Positions 10,162 to 20,807 are shown, counted from the first letter of the stretch. The stretch is 64,000 nt of DNA from Hygrocybe punicea (GCA_963556145.1 OY744461.1:4340001-4404000); one strand, 5' to 3'. Made by a program: numbers and translations. The notes: generated by a model from the letters alone, not told the origin.

Positions 10162-10632
10162 ACGCATCTAACATCATCCAGCAAGATTCTGCCATCGACC
10201 CACTCCGAGTAGCTTTTCACATTGATATCATAATCTCTGATGCTATACCTGTTCTTGTTGTGATGGAGAAGGAGAGCAAGGCTGAAGGGAGTCCTGATGA
10301 CTCTCGATTGCCTGTGGAATGGCTCCAGACTGGTGCTGAGCTGTTTGGGAATCTGGTGGTCACTCTACGGGGCATTGGGGAGCTCGCTGGAGAATGGTGG
10401 GTAAATTTTAACATCAATTGCTACTGTTTTTATTGTACTCTGTATTCTAGCAAGGATGCTTGAATCATCACCAGACGTGGTCACCTTAGTTCGAACTGGC
10501 AAACCAGGACGTCCTCGTAAAGAAGTCAATCTCGATTTTCTCCATGAAACCTCCTCTGCCCAACACCAGCTGAGGCTCACCAAACTTGCAGACTTACTCG
10601 GCATGCATCAGAATGTACTTTGTCTATATATG

Positions 10633-11049
10633 TAGGGAATAGCACGGGTTACCCGCGGTTTTTGTACGGGTTTTTGTTAATGAGGGTATAGCTGTTGATT
10701 TTGTGATCGAAACGCACTAATTTTTGTGTCAAACGGATAAGAACTGAGTGAGATATGGCCAATACAAGATATAGCATCCCATCACAACAACTGATCCTAT
10801 ACTACTCTGATCTTTCCAAAAAATCTTGAAAAATCCGAGTTTTTGGAGTTTTTCAAGATTTTTTGGAAAGATCAGAGTAGTATAGGATCAGTTGTTGTGA
10901 TGGGATGCTATATCTTGTATTGGCCATATCTCACTCAGTTCTTATCCGTTTGACATGAAAATTAGTGCGTTTTGATCACAAAATCAACAGCTATACCCTC
11001 ATTAACAAAAACCCGTACAAAAACCGCGGGTAACCCGTGCTATTCCCTA
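10633..11049. mobile_element. Palindromic MITE, 417 bp, 8-bp TSD
   Basis: An almost perfect inverted repeat centred near 10840, with termini TAGGGAATAGCACGGGTTAC and the reverse complement. It is flanked by the identical 8-bp sequence TATATATG (10625-10632 and 11050-11057). Excision at one TSD copy restores the integrase frame. An 8-bp TSD fits hAT and a few other superfamilies. No coding capacity. Confidence 0.85.
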
Positions 11050-12587
11050 TATATATGAAACGGCACGGTGTTCTCCCACAATATTCCAGGATCAGCAATG
11101 CTGATCTGGACATTCTGGTCCGGACATTCAAGGCTCGAAAACCAGAATCAGGAATATGCTACCTAGTCGGGTTTCTACGAAACCATGGGCTTCGAATCCA
11201 ACACCGTCGTGTAAAATTATCGTTGAAGCGGGTGGATGGGCTGGGTCAGGTTTTGCAAGAACGAAAAGTGATCCGACGGAAGAAGTATCTTGTAAAGCGG
11301 CCTAACGCCTTATGGCATCTCGATGGACATCATAAATTGATACGATGGGGGATAGTCATACACGGATTCATTGATGGTTACTCCAGAACAGTAAGTTCAG
11401 CAGATGATGGCTCAACTATTCTATTATGAAAACTGAACCGCCATATAAAATTACAGGTTACCGCCTTACGGGCAAGCACAAATAATCGTGCAATAACAGT
11501 CCTCGATCTTTTTCTTGACGCCTTGGGTGAATATGGTATGCCATCTCGTATGTGTGGGGATTGAGGAGGAGAAAATGTGTACTGTGCGATATACATGATA
11601 GTGAAGAACGGCCCCAAATGTTCATCATTCATGTGGGGCTTGTGAGTTTAGCCATACTGAATGATCAATTTTACTGACAATATGTGTGTATAAAGCTCAA
11701 CCTGCAACACATGAATCGAATGTCTTTGGGTGGAGGTTGGTACGCAGTTTGCACGCCGTTGGAGAGCGTTCTTCAGCTGACTTGAGAGCCACCATCACTT
11801 GGATGCCTCCAATCCAGTCCATCTGTGGCTTCTCCATATGCTCTTCCTCCAGGACATCAACAACGATTGTGCTGAGTTTCAGAAGGAATGGAATTGCCAT
11901 CCAATTGCAAGTGCAAATGACAAAAGCCCAAATGTATGTTCTAATAATATACCTTCCAACACTCCGATGCTTACTGCTTTGTGAGAGGACTTGCGGTTAC
12001 TCGGACCACTCAAGCATGGCATCAATAAGGATGACTGTGAGGGATTGCATCCCGACATCATTGATCGTTACTACGGTACCTATGGAGACAGAGTCCACCA
12101 TCGTAATGGCCAAACAGGAGCCGGACATCCTCGGGACAATGCTGGTTCGAGATCAGACATCCCAGCCCCAGGGGTACATGCAGACCAACAGTCAAATGTC
12201 CAACATGAAGGTGTCAGCACCCCCCATCATAGCAACCCATTTGGTGACAAGAAAACCAAGGAACATTTTCTACTGGTTCTTGCAAAGGTTATTGAGCAGG
12301 AACTTAAACCGAGAGGGTATGGTTTGCACCCAGATGAGTGGGAAGGTGATGATTATCCGTTTCTAGAATTTTTTCCAGTGGGGAAACGAGGTGGGAAGGG
12401 AGTCCAGCTATCACTAGCAGATCCCATCTGGAAGAGCCGAGCAATTCTATGGGTCCAAGCACTACATGTACTTACACACTTCTTGAATAGCAATACTTGT
12501 AATATTTAGAGTTTGGAGTCCGAGCAGAGCTTATATAAAATTTGGTTCATTTGACGTCTTCGCTCATTGCTCACTTGTGGTGGCCTC

Positions 12588-13969
12588 ATGTTACCTTTAT
12601 GCCGAGGGGGCAATAACTGTGATTGTGAAGAGTTCTCACTTTCGGAAGACCCTACTACACCACTGGCATGTGCGGAGTGTGGCCATGGTAGAAGCAAACA
12701 CCCGAAGTTAGTGGCTGAACCCACAGAAAAGGCCAGTGTACTGAAAATCTTTCAAGACCTTGAAAGAAAGAAGTCCGTTCTGCCCACTTTCGAGAAGGCT
12801 AGAGCAGAGACGCTTCAAGGATTTTCTGGTGGAAAATCGGGAAAGTTGTCTTGCAGAAAAGGCAAATCTTTGGTGCATATTGTTAGCTCTTGCATAATCA
12901 TGGACTCATACTGTCATCAGGCCAATGCAAAGCTGGTGCAGGTTTCCTCCATTGTTGCAATTATTTGTGGCATAGATGTGAGTCCGTCTATCCGTCTACC
13001 ACATCAATGAATGATGATTACACTATTTGAACAGCCTGAAGGAGATTTGAACGACAAGCGGCCTCCATCACACACAACACTTGCATTAATGGAGCAGAGA
13101 GGCTGTGCGAAGCTAGATGGCAACCTTGCATTCAACCAAAACTGGGACTACCGGCAAGTTGAGTTGTGGCTCGAAGAAATCTTCCCACTTGCATTCGGTT
13201 ATATTCACTCAATGGTAAATTTTTGAACCCGCAATCGCGATGCTCCGCAGTGGGTACTTTTGAACAAAGAAGGCCGACAGTTATCTGTTGTACCTACTAT
13301 GCAGCCAATGGGGAGGGATCTATTTCGCTATAAGGGATGAGAGAAATGTAGTATTGCAGACTCACATATCTACTTCAGTGAGTGGATTATTGTTTGTATG
13401 TTCAAACACTGATCACAGTTCCAGCCTTTCATGATGCCATTCCTGTCAAGGTTTATAAAAGCTGGGATCCAAATTACGCGGCTGAGGAAGACTCTGCTTC
13501 ACAAGATTCTGAGAGCAGTGATGCGAGCGGTTTGTCTGTTGTTACATATGCCAATGCTAAAACTGATTTGTCAACTCGCAGCCCAACCACGCATCATCTC
13601 AAAGAAGCATGTTTGCGATTCCTCTTCTGAATCTGAGAAGAGGGCCACCAAAACAGAGATTGATTCTAGCGCTACTGCCAGGCAACCCAAACAATCCAGG
13701 GTATTAAGCCGGGCTTCTTGTGAGAACCCGACAATGGGCATGTCCAGGATCTCCGAAGCTGGTCCTTCAGGCCGTATGTTGTTGGATTTCCCCCCATTTC
13801 ACACTAATGTATGGTTTTTTGTGTAGATTTCCCTGAATCCAATACAGGACATATTGAACCTCACTGCTCTGTCAACAGCAACTTTAGTACATTGTTGGTC
13901 ACCTTTCCCCCAACACAAGTACCTGTGACTGCGAACACAGTGGCCGTGGCATTGTGCTCTGTGTCCTGA
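12588..13969 (+). pseudogene. Cys-rich agaricomycete protein of unknown function
   Basis: The ATG at 12588 opens a zinc-ribbon-like N-terminus (CDC, then CAECGHGRSKH about 20 residues later). A polar linker follows, then ARAETLQGF. After an intron comes IVAIICGID, interrupted by a further intron, then EGDLNDKRPPSH, KLDGNLAFNQNWDYRQVE and PQWVLLNKEGRQLSVVP. The later exons carry AIPVKVYKSWDP and an acidic Ser-rich tail ending at 13967-13969. This resembles an uncharacterised agaricomycete family; I know no function. An in-frame TGA at 13338 follows FRYKG where Arg is expected, as in the neighbouring genes. It lies just downstream of the integrase gene on the same strand. Confidence 0.55.
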
Positions 13970-14444
13970 CCCCCGCGAGTTGTAGCGCCCTTGGCGGATG
14001 AATTATTTTTGTGCAGCGAGTGGGACCCTACAACATTTATCAATCCGTGGGCACCTGCCTATGAAATCCGTCGAGTCACTATTTGATCCCTGTCATTACA
14101 TTCCAACATTTCATCCCACACTCTCTATTATTTCTTGCCAAGCCGCTGCCACTCTTTCACCTTTACTATCACTTCCATAATCCAAATGTAGATGTTACGA
14201 TGTAAATACAGAAAATATTACCAAGTTGGTAACATGAGGGTGGAACTTAAGTGTGCTCTTTGTTGATGGTATCGCTGAGCATCAGTTGAGCAGGATAAGA
14301 CATTCATGGGAATATACAATGCTCATTTCAAAACTATTGTACAATGCATTGATATAAAGAGAAATGAGGGAGTAATCGCGCTTTTCTATTTCGCATAAAT
14401 AGATGAATCACTGAACGAGACAGGTCAAAATCTTACCCTTTGAT

Positions 14445-14988
14445 TCAGTCCAGGATCACACCTAGGTAATCCGCAATCTGTTGTCTTCGAACAGCTACTG
14501 TGGGAGCTGGGTTGGGGGGTAGCATCGGGAGACCAAGATTGTTTGCGGCTGCTATGCAGTTTGCGGCTGTGGCACCAAATCAGTATTTCCTGCTCATAGA
14601 AAGTACAATACATACTTGTAAATGCAATCAATTCCTCACGAGTCCTTGGTGCTGGTGCTTGGAGTAGACCTTGGAGTCCTCGCAATGGGGCACTCCGACC
14701 AGCACTGGAATTTGCAAGGCGCATTGGCATCAAATGTTGGCTAAGAGCATCTTCATGAGACATGCAATAATATCATGTAAAAACATGCACTCACATTTGG
14801 TCAATCCTATCAACCGTGGTCTGGATGCCATCGATTTTGGTGCTTAGTTGTTTGATAAGGTCCGATAACTCTCAAATATTATCCCCAGGAGGTGGAATGT
14901 TTGGGATGAGCTCAACCTGAGTGATTACATCCCTAAGACCATTAGCAAGCCGATGGAAGTCGGGCTGGGGACGAAGGATATCAACCAT
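14445..14988 (-). pseudogene. Small coiled-coil-type agaricomycete protein
   Basis: It starts MVDILRPQPDFHRLANGL. A heptad-like stretch follows (ELSDLIKQLSTKIDGIQTTV). After an intron come LMPMRLANSSAGRSAPLRGL and APRTREELIAFT, and the last exon reads NLGLPMLPPNPAPTVAVRRQ then QIADYLGVILD. This is the typical layout of a small uncharacterised agaricomycete family that I have seen annotated only as hypothetical. A TGA at 14872-14874 interrupts the first exon between GDNI and ELSD, again where CGA would fit. Divergent from the BTB gene with an 80-bp gap. Confidence 0.5.
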
Positions 14989-15068
14989 GATGGTACAATG
15001 AACAAGGCATGACATCTGTCTCTTTTTGTCAGCCTTTCTTCTCAATTCAACAACCAACACATTCCAAG

Positions 15069-16067
15069 ATGGCAGAAAGTACTTCACAAGTCCCTATCAG
15101 ACACCCAATTAATTGGGATCTCCAAGGGACTCATGTCTTTCATGTAGGTGCCTTTATCCTCCATCCAATCAACTAAATGAGAATGGATTTTTTTGTGGTA
15201 GGTAAAAAATACTCTCTAAAAACTTGACTCAAAGACACTATCACAAGCGTCAAAGATGTTTTCAGACATGTTTTCAATGCCGCAGATTTACAATACTGTT
15301 TCAGATGCAGAAGGGATAGAAGGGACAGAAGCTCAACCCATTTGTGTTCTCAATGTTGCTGAAGCCGAGTTTGATATATTTATTTCGCAGGCGTATGGAA
15401 GGTACACTCAGTCTCTACATAATAACAGATGGATTACTCACCTTGTGATTGAAGATTCACCCCACCACCCTTCCAGAATGATGTTCTTGTCCAACTCCTC
15501 CATCTCAGCCGCTATTTCATGTCAGAATCCACGCAGCTTTTTGCAATGCACAGCATACAAGCACACAAATGGCATTTCCACCCAGCTCACCTAATCCAAC
15601 TCTGCTTCAAGTTCAATACACGGCTTTTCTTTGAATTCGCATTTTCACGGTTGGTCGACACGCGATTTCATGAGCTAACTATGGAACATAAAAACATGAT
15701 CGGTCCAAACGTTTTTCAGGCTGTAGCAGAAGTCAAGGAGACCCTCGAGGAGCATAAACAGATCATTGCAACTGAGCTGCCAATAATTAGCTTTCATGCT
15801 GCTGATTGTAACAAACCTGAGCGGTGCAATGAAGATTGGTACACTGTGTGGTGGAATGGAATGGGCAGATTTTTACTCGATGGACGAAATCCACTCAAGT
15901 ACGATGATGCGCTCAAACGTTTCGAGACTCTGGAATTTGGCGAGATGGGCCAAGGATGTAAGAGAGACATGCTCGCATTGGTGAAGGATGGTGCTGGTTT
16001 CAGGCATGCTAACCGCTGCGTTGAGAGTGTTGGAGCTCAGTTGGCTCAAAAGCTCATTGTTCAATGA
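15069..16067 (+). pseudogene. BTB/POZ-domain protein, probably damaged
   Basis: Starts MAESTSQVPIRHPINWDLQG; an intron follows the FHV segment near 15146. The BTB core reads KTLSQASKMFSDMFSMPQ, then a polar insert, PICVLNVAEAEFDIFISQAY, and after another intron LSRYFMSESTQLFAMHSIQ. The C-terminal half (AHLIQLCFKFNTRLFFEFAF, ETLEEHKQII, WYTVWWNGMGRFLL) matches the layout of agaricomycete BTB/POZ proteins, where BTB domains mediate dimerisation or cullin-3 binding. One TAA lies in the expected first BTB strand (near 15218), so the copy may be dead unless spliced around. It ends 18 bp before the right TIR. Confidence 0.6.
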
Positions 16068-16084
16068 CCGGATTGTTTTGTGTA

Positions 16085-16280
16085 CAACGATTCCACTTCT
16101 TGCCCGCTCCTCCGATATGATTGGTAGCAACTAAGTTATAACTAGGAAGATGTTTTTTTTAAATGTATTAACCTCATCGTGCAAACGCGCAGCTTGTATT
16201 GCGCAAACACGCAGCTTGTATTGTGCAAACGCGCAGTTTCTATCGTGGGAATTAATAAAAGTGCATTTGTCATGCCATAA
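16085..16280. repeat. Right terminal inverted repeat of the composite transposon
   Basis: Inverted copy of 4490-4616 plus 5430-5467. It carries a small tandem expansion of a 20-bp unit (GCAAACGCGCAGCTTGTATT and variants, about three copies at 16180-16240) where the left arm has one. AGTTCA follows at 16281-16286. Confidence 0.7.
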
Positions 16281-16491
16281 GTTCAGCTGCCTGGTTGTTA
16301 GATTACATAGCTGTTAGATACCAAATGACCAGCTTTGGCAGGGCGGCATCTGTGACAGAGCCAGAATTTGCTCATTGATTATGAACGGTGAAGTGCACAT
16401 CCAGCAAGCCAGCCATCAATGACAAGTCCACACTGTGCTCGTTGCACTCACTGGCATCACTCTGTTTAGCCACTTTTTGGGCCTCTTATCA

Positions 16492-17701
16492 ATGCCAAAA
16501 AAGTCTCGAAAGAGTGAGCCCAGTGGACGGATGCTGAAGCCAATGCCCTCCTCAACTACTTAATCACCCACAAAGGAGAGGCAGGGGACAGAATGAATTT
16601 CAGGTTATCTACATTCCAGGCTGCACTTCCCCATGTTGCACTGCACCATGTCAAGGGTCCCCTGAAGACGGTCAAGATGCTAAAAGGAAAATATGGTCTG
16701 GTAGAGTGGTTTCTCCATTATTGGAGAGAAAAAAACTGTCTGCCAGTGACTTGATTCATTAGATCAGAACCACATACAATATGATCTGCACCTGGAAAAC
16801 TCTATCAGGAGTACACTGGGATGATGTAACTGGTGCAATTTTCTTCATGGATGCGGAGAAAAAGGTCTGGAATGATTTTGTCGCCGTCAAGGTTTGTGAG
16901 ACCAAAATTTCTTCAATACTATATTTTGATAGTGATACAGAGTCACAAGTTCATCCTACCCTTCCAGAACCATGGCTTGGTACTTCTGGAAAAAGTAGAA
17001 GTGCTCATACCCCCCGTTGCGAAAGGTCTCAATGTGCATCGGCCAAATTTAGCTCCATCCTTTGCATCCCAGGCCAATAATGAAGCCAATGAATCTGCCA
17101 ATGAATCTGCCAATGAGGAGATTTCCTTTATCCAATCCATCAACACAGACATCAGTAATTCAAAAGGCAAGGGCAAGGCACCAGAGACCACCACTTGATC
17201 TTCCCTTCCTGTCCCATCCATATCCAGCTTGAGCAAATGAAAGTATTCAGCAGTCAATGATGCCACATCCTCCACACAGGAAAGTGACCAGAAATCATTG
17301 AAGTCCATACATTTGACCTGCTCCATAAAGTCTGAATCCAAACCTGCACACACTGGAGATGTGAAGTGCATTGCTTCCAAGTCGAAGTCCAAGGTGAAGT
17401 CATCCAAGAGCACAAACACTCAGGCTGATGCTTCAGACGCCATTGGCCAGCTTGCTGATGCATTTGAGATGAGCCTGTCGCCAAGTGTTGTCAATCCGCT
17501 TGCACACCACCAGATGGAAGCTGCAAAAGCTGTCATGGATGATGACAACAGACTTGATGTGATGCGAAGGCAAGGGTGATCAAAATGTTTGCGAAGGAGA
17601 ATGCCTTGGCTGAGATGTATCTCATTGTCAGGAGAGACAAGTCTGTGATGGATTCATTCCTTTCCGAACTTCTGAATGCCCCACCCTCCTCGATGCAATG
17701 A
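16492..17701 (+). CDS. Myb/SANT-like DNA-binding protein of the Harbinger element
   Basis: The Myb/SANT-like block begins AQWTDAEANALLNYLITHKG, followed by ALPHVALHHVKGPLKTVKML and KYGLVEWFLHYW. Introns separate it from TYNMICTWKTLSGVHWDDV and WNDFVAVK. After another intron come NHGLVLLEKVEVL and a disordered Asn/Glu/Ser-rich linker, and the C-terminus ends SFLSELLNAPPSSMQ at 17701. In Harbinger elements this protein binds the transposon ends and helps nuclear import of the transposase. The start is uncertain: the ATG at 16492 reads MPKKSRKSEPSG in a different frame from the Myb block, so splicing or a frameshift is required. A TGA lies just before AQW in the block's frame. Confidence 0.6.
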
Positions 17702-18828
17702 ACATTTTTTTCATAGTGTGCTGTACTCCCTCCCTGTGTATGTATCTGTACTGTACGAAGTCCATGTGCTTGTGCCTGCAGAAGTTTGTGATTGCGAAAA
17801 CAAATAGCATTGAAAAAAAAACATATGGAGATATTTGTGTAGGTACTAGTAACTGCTGGTCCTTGCTGGCAAGTACCCTATTCCTCTTCACACTCAGAGT
17901 CATTGCTTTCCTCATCATTGCTTTCCTCTTCACTGTCCATCTCCTCATTGTCATCATCAAGATCCATTCTGTCTTGCTGGTATTTGGCCCACATGGCTGC
18001 TGCAATTCCATCTTGCCATTCCTTGGCACCCTCATCATCATGGAAGTTGATACCTGTGTTAAAATTGTCAGTGTCAAGTATGTGGTCTCCAACCCCTTCA
18101 TTCCCAATGTCTTCATTGTCGTTTCCATCCAACTGCAACTCCATATGGATGCGAATAAAGTTGTGCAAGGCACTCAATGCAGCCAGCAGTTGAGCTTGTA
18201 TTTTCAGGCTATACTGTGGTGCCAATAGCAGAATGCGGAATCAGCATTTGAGGACCCCAAAAATGTGTTCAATGACATTTCTTGCCCATGCATGACGTAG
18301 ATTAAAAAGCTCTTCCTTTGTCTTGGGCCTAGAGATATCAGATCAATACATATTTATATAAAGTGGATAGGGACATACTGCAGGCGAGCATGTCCCCATT
18401 CCTTCAAGTGGTATTGAACACCATGGTATAGTGTTAGCAGATATTTGCATAAATGGTATCCTGCATCTGCAAGCCAAAATTTCCCAGTGGGTGGTAAAAA
18501 CCCATGCTCTTGGGCATCTTCATAGACCTGAGCATGAGTTGCTGATCCTTCTCATCCAGTGAGAGAAAATGAAAACAGCATCAAAAATAAGCATGCAAAG
18601 AGGCAGTTTTGGGTCATACCTCCCTTCTGATTTTGGTAAGATGAGTGGGCAGATGATGGTGGGGCACAATGAATGTGACTGCCATCAATAGCACCAACTG
18701 CATGCTGAAAAAACGGGTGGAATTTTGAGTTGTTGAGAATTTCGGGGGGACATGGGTCCTTGGCTGTTGGAAGTTTGACATAGTTGGTGTAAAATGGAGG
18801 GGAAGAGAAGAATTTCAGAATGCGCCAA

Positions 18829-20222
18829 TGTAGAGGGTTGACATCTCCCTGAGTCTGTATTGTCGATATCTGTCATATCTATGCAACTCCGAAGAATTCC
18901 GATGAACTCCACTCCGGACTTTTCTGCTGTTTTATCTTATCTTATCCTCTCACATATGTTATTGTCCCTTTCCTTGTTTATACTCTATTCTTCTTCATCT
19001 CCGTTTCTCCAAACTCCTATCTGTTCTTTCCCTTTGTTTACTTGTCACCGTATGTAGCAACCTTTTGCTACTTTTATCCTTCTCTGAACTCCGGTTCCCC
19101 TTCCAGAGTTCTTATTATCTTTACGTTACTAAGGACTTAACAATTAGTTTACCAAGTATATAAGTTAGAACTACAAGTCCTGTAACTCTGTTCAGAAAAT
19201 CAACTTGAGTTCCCCTCATCCTTAAACTTAGGGCTTCGCCTTAAGCTCACTATAGTCTCCGTCTTTAGTCTGAATCTCTGGACTAATTCCGCTCCATCTG
19301 ATTGTGCTTACTCAGTATGACTCAAGGAAGTAGCATAACTACTTCGAGAGTTTGCACCTCTGGTCCTCCAACAACTCCGTTCTATCTGGAGTTGCATGAC
19401 TCTAACGAATCTGGATGAACCAAACACCTTCAAATGACTTGCATTGTAACCCGACATGATGTGACATGACGTGATGCGATGTGACCCGATGTATGCTGCT
19501 TTGTCACAGCCACTTTTGGACCAATTCTGTTAGGCTCATAAGCCCTGGAGTCCCAATTCTAGGAGAGGGATGTCATCAGACTTGATTCCCGACTTTAGAC
19601 TTGCCCTATATATGCATCCCCTCATCCTTTTGGAGATATAGATGACATTTTAGATCATTTTCTTGGATATGTGTTTTCCCCTTCATTTTGATTTCCTCAT
19701 CGCACTGCAACCCTCATTTTTGCATCCCCATTCCAACTTTGCTTTGTAGTTTTCCATCAGCCAAAATAGACATCACCGAAAGTAGACTACCCACTCATGT
19801 ACTATAAAAACAGTCCCCAATGACCATACAAAAAAAGAGATACCCTTAGTCCCTGTTTTCCTACACTTAGAAGCATCTTTTAATCCCTTCAAATGCTTGT
19901 CCTTGTAAACTCTTAGACTTTTGTAGTTGTCCTCATTGACCTCCTCTTAGTTCCTATCATTCGTTCATTGTTTCTGACCTGACCTGACCCGACCCGCCAT
20001 ACCCAGCATCATCAGCATCATTGGGTTCATTGTTATTTACCCATTTTCAGTCTAGATTATTGTTACTTGTCCATTTTCTTAGTATTACATGGCAGCTTTA
20101 CATTCCATTTCTCTTACTATCCTTTTACCACTATCCCTGACACTGGTTATCCTTATCACTTTCACACTGACACCCCTAGGATAGGATTTATGTTCCGAAG
20201 CCACCACAAACCCACAACTACA
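18829..20222 (-). mobile_element. Solo LTR, second copy of the 57592-58499 family, itself interrupted
   Basis: Reverse-complement relative of 57592-58499: it starts TGTAGAGGGTTGACATC and ends CACAACTACA, with colinear matches throughout. Examples are the CGACCCGCCATACC block and repeated ATGTGACATGACGTGATG at 19455-19490. It carries an extra ~515 bp (18882-19396) absent from the other copy. No clear TSD remains. Confidence 0.65.
18882..19396. mobile_element. Probable solo LTR nested in the LTR at 18829-20222
   Basis: The extra segment begins TGCAACTCC and ends GGAGTTGCA, the TG..CA form of an LTR. It contains TATATAAG at 19157-19164 and pyrimidine-rich tracts. It is absent from the related copy at 57592-58499, which shows the uninterrupted sequence. 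No TSD could be recognised. Confidence 0.5.
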
Positions 20223-20807
20223 CTGAAAGTGCCTGTCAAGTGATAATTGCAGATTAGAATGCATCGTGGATAATCAGACCACCTAAAAATGGTCTCACCT
20301 AGAGATCATATCATTAGATCACTGAAATCCCTCTGCCAGATGACAGATTGCCAATCCAGTGACAGAAGCATGCAAGAAAATAGCGAGCTGCTCTTCAAGT
20401 GAAACCCAATGAGAATCCTCCAAACCAAGGTCTCCCATGACCCCAATGAGCTTATGAAAGACTTCTTTGTGAATGCCAAGTGAATGAAAGATCTGATCTG
20501 GATGTCCCAAGTGGAGTTCATTGACCCAAGCCTGTCCAGAAAGAAGTGAGGTATGAAGTGGTTGTGGCTGAGCCCTGGAGCGAGGGAGCACAAAATTGAA
20601 AAGAAGAGTAATGAGAGCCAGTGTGTAGTGCATCAGACATGACTGCTGACTGACAAGTGCAGCAGTATGGTTGTTCTCAATGTCAGGATATGGGTCCATT
20701 ATTTAAAGTTAATATTATCTGAAATTCTGGCTCCATCACAGATGCCACCCTACTGAAGCTGGTCATTTGGTATCTAACAGCTCATGTAATCTAACAACCA
20801 GCAGCCT

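Larger units (their letters stand above)
5549..12509 (+). pseudogene. Integrase-core (DDE) transposase, split by nested insertions
   Basis: This is an agaricomycete integrase-core protein with a retroviral-type DDE fold. The N-terminus is at 5549-5682 (MSSPAPPSPPTLL...). Coding resumes at 10166 after the LTR element, and again at 11058 after a 417-bp MITE. Skipping both insertions with one TSD copy each keeps the frame (...DIYRHA-SNIIQQ... and ...LCLYM-KRHGV...). Blocks in order are TGKPGRPRKE, SNADLDILVRTFKARKP, LWHLDGHHKL (first Asp), GD-GGEN (second Asp), IECLWVEVG (Glu), DASNPVHLWLLHMLFLQDIN, and GYGLHPDEWEGDDYPFLEF near the C-terminus. Three in-frame TGA codons (11562, 11712, 11778) stand where the family has Arg, fitting CGA-to-TGA. 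Introns lie near 10401-10450, 11391-11458, 11642-11697 and 11936-11988. It would be the mobility enzyme of the composite element, now dead. Confidence 0.8.
4490..16280. mobile_element. Composite integrase-core DNA transposon with three cargo genes
   Basis: The outer ends are inverted copies starting TATGGCGTGACAAATGC on the left and, reverse-complemented, TATGGCATGACAAATGC on the right. AGTTCA lies directly outside both ends (4484-4489 and 16281-16286). Between them lie, in order, an integrase-core DDE gene (+), a Cys-rich unknown gene (+), a coiled-coil-type gene (-) and a BTB/POZ gene (+). Removing the later insertions (fold-back 4617-5429, LTR element 5683-10161, MITE 10633-11049) leaves about 6.1 kb. 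A retroviral-like integrase core plus long TIRs and a 6-bp duplication recalls Maverick or Ginger elements. No polymerase, capsid or protease gene is visible, so it is not a complete Maverick. A named match was not possible without a search. Confidence 0.55.
17878..20699 (-). pseudogene. Harbinger DDE transposase, split by a solo LTR
   Basis: The N-terminal exon (20699-20319) holds LLSGQAWVNELHLGHPDQIF and HWVSLEEQLAIFLHASVTGL, ending in FQ. The TGA at 20319-20321 stands where the family has Arg. Catalytic blocks follow after the inserted LTR: HAVGAIDGSHIHCAP (first Asp, near 18690), GKFWLADAGY (second Asp, near 18480) and ARNVIEHIFGVLKCRF (Glu, near 18270). The C-terminus reads AALSALHNFIRIH plus an acidic tail to 17878. 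Introns lie near 18330-18380 and 18560-18620. The insertion 18829-20222 lies between the N-terminal region and the first catalytic Asp, so no full product is possible from this copy. Confidence 0.75.
16287..20807. mobile_element. PIF/Harbinger DNA transposon, nested insertions inside
   Basis: The ends are inverted repeats of about 80 bp (GCTGCCTGGTTGTTAGATTA at left; GGCTGCTGGTTGTTAGATTA on the opposite strand at right) with indels. Inside are the two genes expected of Harbinger elements in convergent orientation: a Myb/SANT-like protein (+) and a DDE transposase (-). It directly abuts the composite transposon. The exact 3-bp TSD is not clear. Confidence 0.8.

Noticed and set aside
10798..10880. 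Rho-independent terminator-like hairpin
   Set aside because: It is the centre of a 417-bp palindromic MITE with an 8-bp TSD, and bacterial terminators do not apply here.
4490..16280. Maverick/Polinton or Starship identity
   Set aside because: No type-B DNA polymerase, capsid, ATPase or protease gene for a Maverick, and no tyrosine recombinase (DUF3435) for a Starship, can be seen; only integrase, long arms and TSD length recall Mavericks.
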